Below, in pieces: positions 1 to 9,542 of a stretch of DNA of 64,000 nucleotides (the first letter of the stretch is position 1; each line of letters opens with the position of its first letter). The notes beneath the pieces are model-generated. The model saw only the letters and a list, made by a program, of their open reading frames with translations, ran no database searches and was not told the DNA's origin. Location of the stretch: NCBI GenBank assembly GCA_021613535.1, contig CP075494.1:14012001-14076000 (forward strand). Direction: 5' to 3'. Made by a program: the position numbers and the translations under genes. This DNA is from Adineta vaga (lineage: Eukaryota > Rotifera).

Positions 1-740
1 AGTTTTCTTAAACAAATTCGTGAACTTCGACAAATTCTCAGTTTGACACAACACAATTTGACAAATACGATTCATCAAGTAATAAAATATATTCATTGAA
101 GAACGAATTTTTCTCACCTAAGTGTTTATTGCTATAGTTGACAGATGAAAACGAACGATTACAACAACGAATCAAATCAATAGAACATCGTGAAGAAGAA
201 AATTATTCGAAAGTACGTGTAGAAGGTGTGAATGTAAGTGATCCGAAAGATTTTTCTTCTTCCTCTATGAAAATTTCTCTTTTGGCAATTTAGTTTACGA
301 ATTCATCTAGATCCACAGTTGATCAATTCGTTTCTAATGTATTTAAACAGACAATTTCCATCGCAGGAAATACGTCTATTCATTTCTCAGGTCTTTTCGC
401 GCATTTAAGCGCATCAGTTAGTAACTTTGTTGATCACCGACATGAATATATGAACAAAAGTAAACAAAAATTAAGTGATTTTGCTCGTTCATCAACTGCT
501 GAAAAAGTTCAAATAACACTTCGACAAAGTGTTGAAAATCTTTCAACATCATTTCGAAAAGCTAGATCGACTTATTCTTCATGGTTTCACGCACGTACAC
601 ATCATCGTGAACATTATTCATGGAGATGGAATTTTCGACGAAATGAAAATGAAAAACATGCTTGTTATTCAAAATTGGAATCTTCAATCAATAAAATACG
701 TTCGATGAAAAATTGGATGATCAAAATCTTCCGAGCATAA
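1..740 (+). CDS. Coiled-coil protein, 3' end only
   Basis: The gene enters from the left edge. Three in-frame exons are visible: 1-78, 138-233 and 294-740, joined by 59- and 60-base GT-AG introns, ending at TAA. The first two encode a Glu/Gln/Arg-rich stretch typical of a coiled coil (starting SFLKQIRELRQ). The last encodes about 148 residues rich in Ser, Arg, His and Lys, with SGLFAHLSASVSNFVDHRHEY near its start and a basic end (MKNWMIKIFRA). No catalytic motif or membrane segment is seen. An ATG at 450 lies inside the last exon and is not the true start because the frame is open upstream to the acceptor. I do not recognise the family. A filament- or membrane-associated scaffold is possible, but nothing in the visible part decides it. 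Confidence 0.6.
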
Positions 741-1061
741 ACTGTGACATACTTCTCATTTTGTATTATTTTCGATGTAAATAACTTATTTGACATTTTC
801 TTCTTTTTATTAAAAAACCTTTTCTCATTTTTTTTATACAATTGTTCCAGGGAAATTTTGATACGCGTCGTTTTCTTTCTAAACTAATACTGTAAATTGT
901 TGATCATGTTAATAAGACGAATTCACTTGTTAGTGATATAATTCATCTTATCAAATGTCTAATGATTTGCATATGGTATGAATATATGTGTGAAGAGTAC
1001 TTAACGCAAGAGTAGTTGAACAAATTGATAATCTTTTTTTTAGATTAGAATTTTGTGTAGA
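741..1061. other. Intergenic, AT-rich
   Basis: This holds the 3' flank of the coiled-coil gene and the 5' flank of SEPSECS. A pyrimidine run followed by AG at about 1035-1042 lies some 20 bases before the SEPSECS start and could be a trans-splice acceptor. Nothing else is seen. Confidence 0.4.
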
Positions 1062-2634
1062 ATGAATGACGATGCATTGAAATATGCCGAACGTCTTGTC
1101 TCTCGTTCATATATTGATCTAGCTCGGCAAGCACGTCGTTCATATGAACAACAAATTCGGTTGATAATTGAACATCGAAAATTACCTGAACAAGCAATGG
1201 ATGAGAATATCATTGAACAATGGTTGAATGAAATAGCACAAATGGATTCAAATAATTTTCAAGGAAATATTGGTGTAGGAGAAAGAGAAGGTATTTAATC
1301 AAACAAAAATAGTTATCAAATGACATTTTGTTTTACAGATAAACGGCAATGAATAAGGATAGATGTCATATTTTAAACTTATTTAGGTCGAATATATTCA
1401 TCACTCGTCGCCCGTCGACATACTTTAATGTCACATGGTATTGGACGTTCGGGTGATATAAATGCTATTCAACCGAAAGCAGCTGGTTCTTCGCTATTGA
1501 ATAAACTTACTAATGAACTTGTTCTTGATGCTGTTCATATTCTTGGTTTACGAACAGTCAATCATGCTCTTGTAATTCCCATGGCAACCGGTAGGATTTT
1601 GGTGAGTTTGCGTAATCTCACATATCTATGTGTGTGTATTTTTCTTTGTCTTTTATGCAGGTATGACAATGACATTATGTTTTCTGGTATTAAAAAAACA
1701 ACGACCTAAATCTCGTTATGTTCTTTGGTCACGTATTGATCAAAAAAGTTGTTTTAAATCAATTCTAACAGCTAATCTTGAGCCAATTATTATTGAACAA
1801 ATCGAAAATAATTCTTATCTTCAAACGAATACATCTGAATTTGAAAAACAAATTCAACAATTAAATCCTGAAGAAATCTGTTGTATTGTATCGACAACAA
1901 GTTGTTTTGCCCCACGTGCTATCGATAATATACAAAATCTTAGTCAATTATGTCAAACATATTCAATTCCACATTTAATCAACAATGCCTATGGTTTACA
2001 ATCAACAAAAATTATTCATGAAATTGAACAAGCTAAACGTTCAAATGGTCGAATTGATTATATTGTTCAAAGTACAGATAAGAATTTTCTTGTTCCTGTT
2101 GGTGGTTCGATTGTTTTAACGTACGATTCTGAATTATTTGATAGACTTTCTCATGCTTATCCTGGTCGTGCTTCGATAACACCAACGACGGATATGTTTA
2201 TAACACTTTTATCAATGGGTAAAATAGGTTTACTTGAGCTGATTCAAAAACGTAAAGTTCTATTCATTCGTTTCTATGACAAACTTTCTCAATGGGCACA
2301 AGAAAATGATGAATGTATACTTTCATCGAAACAATTGAGTCCAATATCGATTGCAATATCTTTAAAACATTTACCAAACGAATGTTTAACTGAACTTGGT
2401 TCCATGTTATTTACACGACGAATATCTGGTGCTCGAGTTGTGAAATTAGGTACAAAACAAACAATTGAATCCTATGAATTTATGAACTATGGTGCTCATT
2501 CATTTAATATTCAATATTCATATTTAACAGTTGCAGCTGCGATTGGTATTGAAGAAAATGATATTGATATATTCATGAAAAAATTGAATGAAGTTTATCA
2601 AAAATTACGACGCAATGAAACGATTGATGATTGA
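1062..2634 (+). CDS. SEPSECS: O-phosphoseryl-tRNA(Sec) selenium transferase
   Basis: SepSecS is a PLP-dependent cytosolic enzyme that converts phosphoseryl-tRNA(Sec) to selenocysteinyl-tRNA(Sec), the last step of selenocysteine synthesis. Exons are 1062-1290, 1387-1590 and 1661-2634, giving about 468 residues (human about 501). The family blocks appear in order: MDSNNFQGN then [43 protein letters not shown], and [13 protein letters not shown]. Lys285 in the last block matches the PLP lysine of the human enzyme. The ATG at 1062 was chosen because it aligns with the human N-terminus and follows an in-frame non-ATG stretch. The protein stops soon after the last conserved block, so the acidic human tail is missing. 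Its presence implies that this animal makes selenoproteins. No other selenocysteine gene was seen in the window. Confidence 0.95.
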
Positions 2635-2904
2635 AACGTTTTTTATGTTTTAGTTAATCATGAAGTTGATCATAAAGATTATAATCTGAGAAGAAAACAT
2701 TCATAAAATATCTAATGATTTATAAGAGGATATAAATACTTAAAATCGAAGCGCATCATAAAGAAAAACGAGAAATTGGTTATAATATCGAAATATTAGA
2801 TGATTCGCTTATGTATAGAATAGATTTCTTTTTTATTTTATTTCAAAAGTAGATGAAAAACATAAAAATTCTTTTGAAAAGAAGTTTATGATGTTGAATA
2901 TTTT

Positions 2905-3923
2905 TTATGGCAATGCTTTGATTGTTTTTAAAATCCATGCATTGAAGTATCGAACATCAGCATAGATATCGGGACTTGGTTTTGAAAATGAACAATCAAC
3001 TGTACCCGACATAATACCTACTTGTTCGAAATATTTTTGTCCATTAGGAAGAGTACGTTCACGAACAAGTGGACCACCGCTATCACCGAAGCCTACGTTG
3101 TTTTTTGAAAGAAAAACGAATTAATACAATAAAAAGATGATATAATTTACTTACAAACTCCTTTGTTTGCAGCATAGGCACACATCTTTGATTTATCTTG
3201 AATAAAGAAGAGTGTATAGGTCAATTTTCGGCAATCAGCATTATTAGCATCGACACATTCAAGGCCAACTTGTTGAAGTTCAGTTGGTCGAGTTATACCT
3301 GTTCGATTTGGATTACCAGTTAACGAACCCCAACCACTTGCTATACAAGAAAAACGTATAAAAATAAATGTGTACACAAAAAATGAAAAAATACTCTTAC
3401 CAACAACTGGAGTACCGACTGTACAAGCAGGAGCTGATGCAGGAGGTAAGCAGATGAGACTTGTTTTCTCATTGTCAATGTCGACGGATTTTTCTAAGCG
3501 AATGATAGCAATATCATTGGCAAGACTTTTGCTGTTGTAGGATTCATGTCTGATGAATTGTTTTGCTGGGATGCCACCGGTTGGTGTTAGAACACTTGGT
3601 GTAAATTCATGAAGTCCAGGAAAAAGACGAATATCAGAGGCAGCATTGCCATCGACACAATGAGCAGCTGTAAGTACATGTGTTGGTTTGATAAGACTGG
3701 CACCACAATAGAATTTGGCTGTTCCATTTGGAAAAAAACCGACTAATAAGAGTTGGTATGGTCGAGAATGTGGAACAGCGGCTTCACCATTGATGATACG
3801 TGATAGAGGAGATTTTGGTTTAATTGCTGAAACACCACAACCATTGCCAGGTTCAGGAAGATCTTGGGTATTTGCAATTGCCACAATGATGGCCAAAGCT
3901 ATTGTTGAAAAAATAGCTTGCAT
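2905..3923 (-). CDS. Secreted trypsin-fold (S1) serine protease
   Basis: Minus-strand exons are 3401-3923, 3155-3340 and 2905-3092, separated by 60- and 62-base introns, giving about 298 residues. A hydrophobic signal peptide (MQAIFSTIALAIIVAIANTQ) is followed by a short propeptide and a clear activation site, R42 before IINGEA. The triad is complete: His88 in LTAAHC, Asp137 in NDIAII and Ser241 in GDSGGP. The usual VASGWG block spans the first intron. Just before the active serine the sequence reads GVCFGDSGGP, so the S1-pocket position 189 (chymotrypsin numbering) is Gly, not the Asp of trypsin. Cleavage after Arg/Lys is therefore not expected, and a chymotrypsin- or elastase-like preference is the better guess. 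It is probably digestive or extracellular. Confidence 0.93.
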
Positions 3924-4915
3924 AATTGTTGATTTATCGAAGCAAACGACAAAGAATTGAGTATGTCACTTGTTTTTATACGTTTGCTTTTTCCTTATTT
4001 CGATATTACTGTTTCGTATGAAGAAATGTCAACTCCTTTTATACAGCTAATTGTCGCAATATTCGATGTAAAACCATAAAACATATCTCATTTCGTTCGT
4101 ATTATTACTTTTGAAGATAACAGCAAATTAATCACTAGAAGTATTATAAAATACTTCTTAACGCATCTGATAATGATGGATGATAAAAGTTTTATAGAAC
4201 ACTCTAGAAGAATTTCATTATTTTATGATTGTATTTTTGTTGGAAAAGATTGAAGTTTTTGATAAAAAAATTCCGAAAACACTGTGGAAAGATAGAACAA
4301 TGATTGAGTAATCCAGTACAAATTTCAAGTATTTGAAGAGTTTTATAATTTAGAATCATAAGATATTAATCAAACGAACTCAAAGTCACTTAAAAAGTCC
4401 GTCTGTTAACTATTTCGTACTTTTATAAAAAATTTACAATTATGATTTCTTTCATATGATTTATAATAAAATACAACATATCTAGCACTGTTTCATAGCA
4501 TTCAATTTAACAACTAATGATATGCTATTATTCGTATGTTTGTCTATATCTTCTATGTCTGCCGTTGGTATGTAGAATCGTATTTATATATGTAGAAGTA
4601 CAGCATAACCTTCAAGATCTAATTGAGCGTATTCACAGATTCTACTATGATCAAAGTTTCAATCTTCTATTAGCGACCTCTTTCGTTAAACTAGACATTT
4701 TTCTAAATACTTTCTAAAACAAAGTGAACAGCAAATAGAAAATATCAAACATGAATGATATATTTAAATCAAACTTTCTATTCGAATAATACTATATAAT
4801 AAGAGACTAATCATTGGTTAGCCATAAATTACAATACGTAGTTAATTCTCCATTGAAATAATTTGAAATTTCATTTTTAGTTTGAAATAAATCAAACGAT
4901 AATAAAACAAGAGAA
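3924..4915. other. Intergenic between divergent genes
   Basis: About 990 AT-rich bases lie between the protease start (minus strand) and LSM8 (plus strand). A polypyrimidine stretch ending in AG at 4880, 36 bases before the LSM8 ATG, looks like a splice acceptor. No convincing exon precedes it, so it may be a spliced-leader acceptor. Short open frames near 4517-4717 show no protein-like composition. Confidence 0.4.
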
Positions 4916-5206
4916 ATGGCACAAGTACTCGATGCTTATGTGAATAAATCAGTGAATATAGTTACAGCAGATGGTCGAATTATCATTGGTACATTACGTG
5001 GATTTGATCAAACGATTAATATTATTTTAGAAGATAGTTATGAACGTGTATTTTCTTCTGCTAGTGGTGTTGAACAAGTTTTACTTGGTCTCTATATAAT
5101 ACGTGGTGATAATGTAGCATTAATCGGTGAAATAGATGATGACATTGATAGAAGCATTGATTTTTCAAGAATTCGAGCAGATCCATTGCCACATGCTAAG
5201 ACATAA
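4916..5206 (+). CDS. LSM8: U6 snRNA-associated Sm-like protein LSm8
   Basis: This single-exon gene encodes 96 residues, the same length as human LSm8. LSm8 is the defining subunit of the nuclear LSm2-8 ring that binds the 3' end of U6 snRNA. The Sm1 motif (ADGRIIIGTLRGFDQTINII) and Sm2 motif (GLYIIRGDNVALIGEI) are both complete, with the LSm8-specific GVEQV linker between them. The start is the first ATG after a candidate acceptor at 4880. Unlike most neighbours it has no intron in the coding region. Confidence in the ortholog call is high because the C-terminus (IRADPLPHAKT) also follows LSm8 rather than LSm1. Confidence 0.95.
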   Translation: MAQVLDAYVNKSVNIVTADGRIIIGTLRGFDQTINIILEDSYERVFSSASGVEQVLLGLYIIRGDNVALIGEIDDDIDRSIDFSRIRADPLPHAKT

Positions 5207-5551
5207 ATTTTGTATTTTTCATTGTGTATTGTGCTTTTTCTTCCTTCTTTCTTTCTTTCATTCATTCATTCTTTCTTTGTTATTATTATCGTCAGATGAT
5301 GAACTCTTTGTATGAAATCTAAATATTTTTTTTTGTAACTGTTGATTCAGAAAAAAGAAAGACACGATTAGACAAGATCTAAATCGACTTGTCAACAATT
5401 ACAGACTACATTTAAATGTAAGCAAGATTTTTTTATTTTAGTTTCATGCAACCAATGGTATAATCATTTGAAAGAAGAAAACCGAGGGTACATTACGTTT
5501 GAAGAGAAGAGAGATGGGATAAAACGATGCTAGTTTATAGAAATGTTCTGT
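5207..5551. other. Convergent intergenic region with CTTT/CATT microsatellite
   Basis: The 3' ends of LSM8 (plus) and the LURP-one-like gene (minus) face each other here. A pyrimidine-rich microsatellite of CTTT and CATT units covers about 5229-5279. No other structure is seen. Confidence 0.5.
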
Positions 5552-6272
5552 TTAATCATGAGCAACTTCATCAACGACAATTGCTAAAGCTAAAATGAAT
5601 GGTGTATCTTCACCTCGTTGAATTTTAACACCATATTTATCACCAATAGCAAAGAATTTCTTGGAAATTGTTGCAACAAGATGATGTTCTTTCTTAATTT
5701 TAAATTCACGTGAACGAAAATTGCCTTCAATTTTATAGGTACCAAATTTTGATTTAACGGAAAATTTTTTACCACCAATTAAATTCATTTTACGACTAAG
5801 AGAAAAGAAACGATTGAATTTTAATTCAATTCATTACATATGTTTACCTAATATCAGCAACAACTTTATCGTTTTGACGAATTTCATATTTAGCTAAACC
5901 AAGTGGATTGAGAATATGTTTAACTACAAAGATATCATCAATCAAATAGACCATTTCTTCTAATATTCTTACTTGAATAATATTCTTGTTTACCAGTTGG
6001 ATCAGTTATTTGAAGATGTTTACCTAAACCTAATTGTTTAAATCCAACCTAAAAAAAAGATATTTGTATTTTTTTTACATCTCTCAACAATTTACTTTAT
6101 AAACTGCTTTATCTTTATCATCTTTGATAGTATATGATGATCCAAGTGTAAGAACTTTTTGTTGAAGTTGATATTTGACTGCATCTTCGACTTTTTTCGA
6201 TGCAAAAAGACTAAAAACACCAACAATGAAGATCAATTGTAAAGCTACTAATTGAAGAAGAAATCGAGCCAT
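5552..6272 (-). CDS. LURP-one-related (LOR/tubby-like fold) protein with N-terminal signal or anchor
   Basis: Minus-strand exons are 6096-6272, 5973-6048, 5848-5923 and 5552-5795, separated by 47-, 49- and 52-base introns, giving about 190 residues. The N-terminus is hydrophobic (LLQLVALQLIFIVGVFSLFA), a signal peptide or membrane anchor. The rest follows the LOR beta-barrel pattern of repeated 'K-short linker-Y-x-I-x-D' strands: SSYTIKDDKDKAVYKV, ITDPTGKQEYYSI, AKYEIRQNDKVVADI, KFGTYKIEG, then the closing VATISKKFFAIGDKYGV and ILALAIVVDE. The fold is related to the tubby C-terminal domain, and plant LURP1 and animal scramblases share it. Its function in animals is poorly known. The hydrophobic N-terminus is unusual, since many LOR proteins are cytosolic. 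Confidence 0.82.
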
Positions 6273-6711
6273 GATTGAAAAATGAAAATTCGAAATGAGA
6301 GACGAGTGTCTATGTAAACGTGTATCTAAATAGTCAAGTAATAAATAACAAGTATGCGGAACGAATGATAAGAATCCTTTTTCTTATCTAAATTCATTTG
6401 GCTTTCTTTTCTCAAAATGAAACAAGACATATGTACTATCCGTTGCGTTATCATTAGTAAAAGAATCTAAGTAAGAATTCTTTTCCAGACATTTTCTCAT
6501 CTAACCTTCGATGTCATAAGAATACTTAGACAAGACATCTAAATATCAGCAACTGTCAGAGCTAGTAGCATTGAGATTCATGGTCAGATCAAATGACATA
6601 AAATATGAAAGAAGATTCCTTTTTCTTTTTTTTTTATTTATTATTATTATCTTTCCTACGACTAACATCTATCGATTTACATTGATAAAAAAATACAAAA
6701 ACAAAATTTCA
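6273..6711. other. Intergenic, AT-rich
   Basis: This lies between the start of the LURP-one-like gene and the 3' end of the PACT-domain gene, both on the minus strand. A T-rich run lies near 6617-6655. No gene, repeat or RNA structure was recognised. Confidence 0.4.
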
Positions 6712-8033
6712 TCATCGAATTGTTAATAGTTTTCGTGTCCATTTCGTTACAAGCCAACGCATTCGAATTATTCCGATAACAACAGTAACATAGCACCGAA
6801 AACGAAAACGATAATTCATCGAACGTCGATGATAAGATTGTTTGGGAATGAATTTCATTTTATTGTAATTGAAAGTATTGATTTGAAAATCTCCTGTTAA
6901 ACGACGTATTTCATTCAATGCATACGTTTCTGTATCTTCATAACCAGTTAATAAAATAAGAAGATAATGTTTTTGATAAATTAAAGCTTTTCGATATGTT
7001 TCACAACGTAAATATTTTAAATAAAATCGATTTAAATGTTCAGAATTTATTTGAATTGCTTGATTTTGTTTAAGTATTTCGAAATGTTTTTTTAAATAAT
7101 TGAATTCGTCTTTAGTTTGTTCAAGTTCATTTAGAAGTATCAAACGATCTTGTGATAATAATTTTCCTAATGCTTGCCGTTGATATTCGCACATTTGATG
7201 AATTTCATCTTCTAATTCTTTACTTTTTCCTTGTTCATGAATTTCATTACAACGACGTTCTTGTTCACATCGAAATATCTCTGCAAGACATTGGATTAAA
7301 GTCGGACTTTTTTCATTTGCATTCATATGAGCTATTAAAGAACGAAGATAACTATTTTCTTCTTGTAATTTTTCTTGAGAATTCGTTGAATTGTTTATAT
7401 TAACACCATGAAATTGTAAAGAAAGAAGTTCACTTAATGATAATACTTGAACACCTAGAATAACATGAAATTCTGTTTCTTAGTCAATCAATATGGAAAT
7501 TATGTACGATTTTCTTAATTGAATACATTGGAAAATTAAGTATCGAGTCTATGATTTATTTACCTTCCGTATGTAATTTATTGATAAGTCGTTTGCATTG
7601 ATCGTTATCATTTGATTGTTGTGATAGTAACTGTCGACGTTGTTCATCTTCATAACGATCGTGTTCTTCAGCAAGATGAATTTGTTCTCGTACTTGTTCA
7701 CCAAAACTTTGATCTAAATTGAAACTTGTATTTGGTAGATCATGTTGTTCTAATAAACGTGCACGAAATTCACTGATTTGTTGTTCATATTCACTTTTTA
7801 ATCGAAGACGAATTTCTACAAATGAAGAAGAAAAGAAGAAAATCTTGACTACTCTTTTCTGTTAGATATTTACCATTGACTTTTTCTTTAAGTTCTCGAT
7901 CATAATGCTGATGAATACGTTTAAGCTCAAGTTGATATTCAATTTGAAGTTGTTCACAACGTTTTTTCCAATCAATTTCAGTCGTTTGAGTTATTTGAAT
8001 TTGTGGAACTTGCTGCTGTGATGTTGAAGCCAT
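6712..8033 (-). CDS. Short PACT-domain coiled-coil protein (pericentrin/AKAP9-like centrosome targeting)
   Basis: Minus-strand exons are 7874-8033, 7564-7815 and 6712-7454, giving about 384 residues. Most of the protein is Glu/Gln/Lys-rich coiled coil (residues about 20-270). The last 110 residues match the PACT domain that docks pericentrin and AKAP450 on the centriole: YLRCETYRKALIYQKHYLLI, then LLTGYEDTE, and the closing RFRCYVTVVIGIIRMRWLV with W-T-R-K. In mammals PACT ends proteins of more than 3,000 residues. Here a start methionine (MASTSQQQ) follows an upstream stretch with no coding look, so the protein appears complete and very short. It starts 517 bases from a dynein light-chain gene transcribed the other way. 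A centrosomal or basal-body adaptor is inferred. Confidence 0.8.
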
Positions 8034-8550
8034 AAGAGTGGAAGTTATTCTGAAAAAAAAACTTCCGTTGTTAAGATATTCTGTCAGACGTATTAATGTC
8101 GGAGGTTTTTATCAGATTCTTTTTTTTTCTTTTATATCCGTGTTGGTTGGATGCTGACGTTCTTGTCCTACCAGTTTCAGTCGTTCACTTTCTTTCGACC
8201 GCAACCTCGTCGTTTTTTTTTCTATTCTCTTTTCTTTTACCTGTGCATGTTCAACTTTCTCTCCCTCTCTATCTTTCTTTTCTTTTCTGTTGTTGAGAGA
8301 AGTTTGCGTAACGACAATAGAGCAGAAAAAGAACAAGCGAAGGAGAAAAAAGCAGCCGTTTTGTCAGATTTATTGTGTAGAAAAGAAGTACTAAGAAGAA
8401 AATGAGTGATTGACAAGCACAAATGTTTAATCATTGAATTTCTTGCATGTTCAATTGAAATAAAAGAGGGATTATGGCTAACGATCAATATTTAAAGACT
8501 TGTTTCTGGAAAAAACGACGACAAAAAATAGAAATAAGAATTAATTTTTT
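8034..8550. promoter_or_regulatory. Shared upstream region of PACT-domain gene and Tctex1 gene
   Basis: These 517 bases separate two divergent start codons (8033 minus, 8551 plus) and must hold both promoters. The region carries long pyrimidine runs at 8116-8140 and 8205-8290. No TATA box is obvious at a sensible distance from either start. Open frames across the low-complexity T/C stretch (8096-8405) look spurious. Confidence 0.5.
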
Positions 8551-9108
8551 ATGGAAACAAAACGTATAACACCTCGTACGTTACTTCAACGAGTTTTTAC
8601 AGTTACAAAACAAACAACTGATCAACAAGTTTCAACGAATTTAACAATTCCGATATTAAATAAAATTTGGCAACGAGACATCAGTACAAATTCCGAGATC
8701 ACTTCAATTAATCCTCCACTTCTTCAACCAACATATGCTCTTGGTCCACAAAAGAAATTCGATTTTTCTCGTGCACAAAAACTCCTTCAATTAGAACTCA
8801 ATCGTCGTTGTGGTCGAATACCGAAAAGTATTCGATATGAACCAAAATTATCCATCGATTTTGTACGTGATTTAGCTCATCAATTACGTCGAATTCTCAA
8901 ACCAGAGTATTTAAATACACCACGATATAAAATAATTATCGTTGTATCAGTTGTACAAACAGCACCAAATCGACAAATTCATCAAGGAATGACGATTGCA
9001 TCACGATGTTTATGGGATGGTGATACCGATGGATCACTTACTGTAAAAACGAATTTTGGTTATAATATGATGGCTATTGCTACGGCATTTGTCGTTTATA
9101 CAGAATAA
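8551..9108 (+). CDS. Tctex1-type dynein light chain
   Basis: This is a single exon of 185 residues. The N-terminal 70 residues are variable. Residues about 80-185 form the Tctex1 fold, with FDFSRAQKLLQLELNRR, LAHQLRRILKPEYLNTPRYK, a conserved core strand IIIVVSVVQTAP, then ASRCLWDGDTDGSLTVKTNF and MMAIATAFVVYTE. Tctex1 light chains dimerise on the dynein intermediate chain or act in ciliary dyneins. The N-terminal extension and length fit the Tctex1-domain-containing (DYNLT5/TCTEX1D) branch better than DYNLT1/3, which are about 113 residues. Its divergent neighbour is a probable centrosomal PACT protein, so shared regulation in ciliated tissue is an attractive but unproven idea. Confidence 0.88.
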   Translation: METKRITPRTLLQRVFTVTKQTTDQQVSTNLTIPILNKIWQRDISTNSEITSINPPLLQPTYALGPQKKFDFSRAQKLLQLELNRRCGRIPKSIRYEPKLSIDFVRDLAHQLRRILKPEYLNTPRYKIIIVVSVVQTAPNRQIHQGMTIASRCLWDGDTDGSLTVKTNFGYNMMAIATAFVVYTE

Positions 9109-9542
9109 CATTAGAAAAAAAAAAGAACATACATCATTAATCATTTCTTTTTGTTTCGATATAAAATTTAACACCCAATAAATAATGAGTAAAGCCCAAC
9201 TACTTTATCTCACTTGTCAACATCAAATATTTCTTCTGTATTTAATATGAATATAAATTTATTCTAAGATTAGAATTATTCTCTTTTTGTCTCGAAGTTA
9301 AAGTAATGCTATATTGAGTAGAGAAATGTGTTGCCTATTATTCGTAAATTATAAACGAGTATAATTGATATTTATTTGTATCCTTGTTATTGTCGATAGA
9401 CTTTTTTTTCCTTCTTCATCGTAGGATATAAAATCCATCTGGTGCAATGTATCGTTGGCATTCATTGACAAAACATATTCACGAAAAAGTCAACTTCCGA
9501 CACAAACCTTGATACGAACAAATGTGATCTATTTACGAAATT
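9109..9542. other. Intergenic
   Basis: This is the 3' flank of the Tctex1 gene, with AATAAA-like signals near 9177-9182, and the 5' flank of RASEF. Nothing else is seen. Confidence 0.4.

Noticed and set aside
8096-8488. Several overlapping frames on both strands rich in Phe/Leu or Arg/Glu/Lys
   Set aside because: They are low-complexity translations of T/C-rich DNA in the shared upstream region of two genes, with no conserved pattern.
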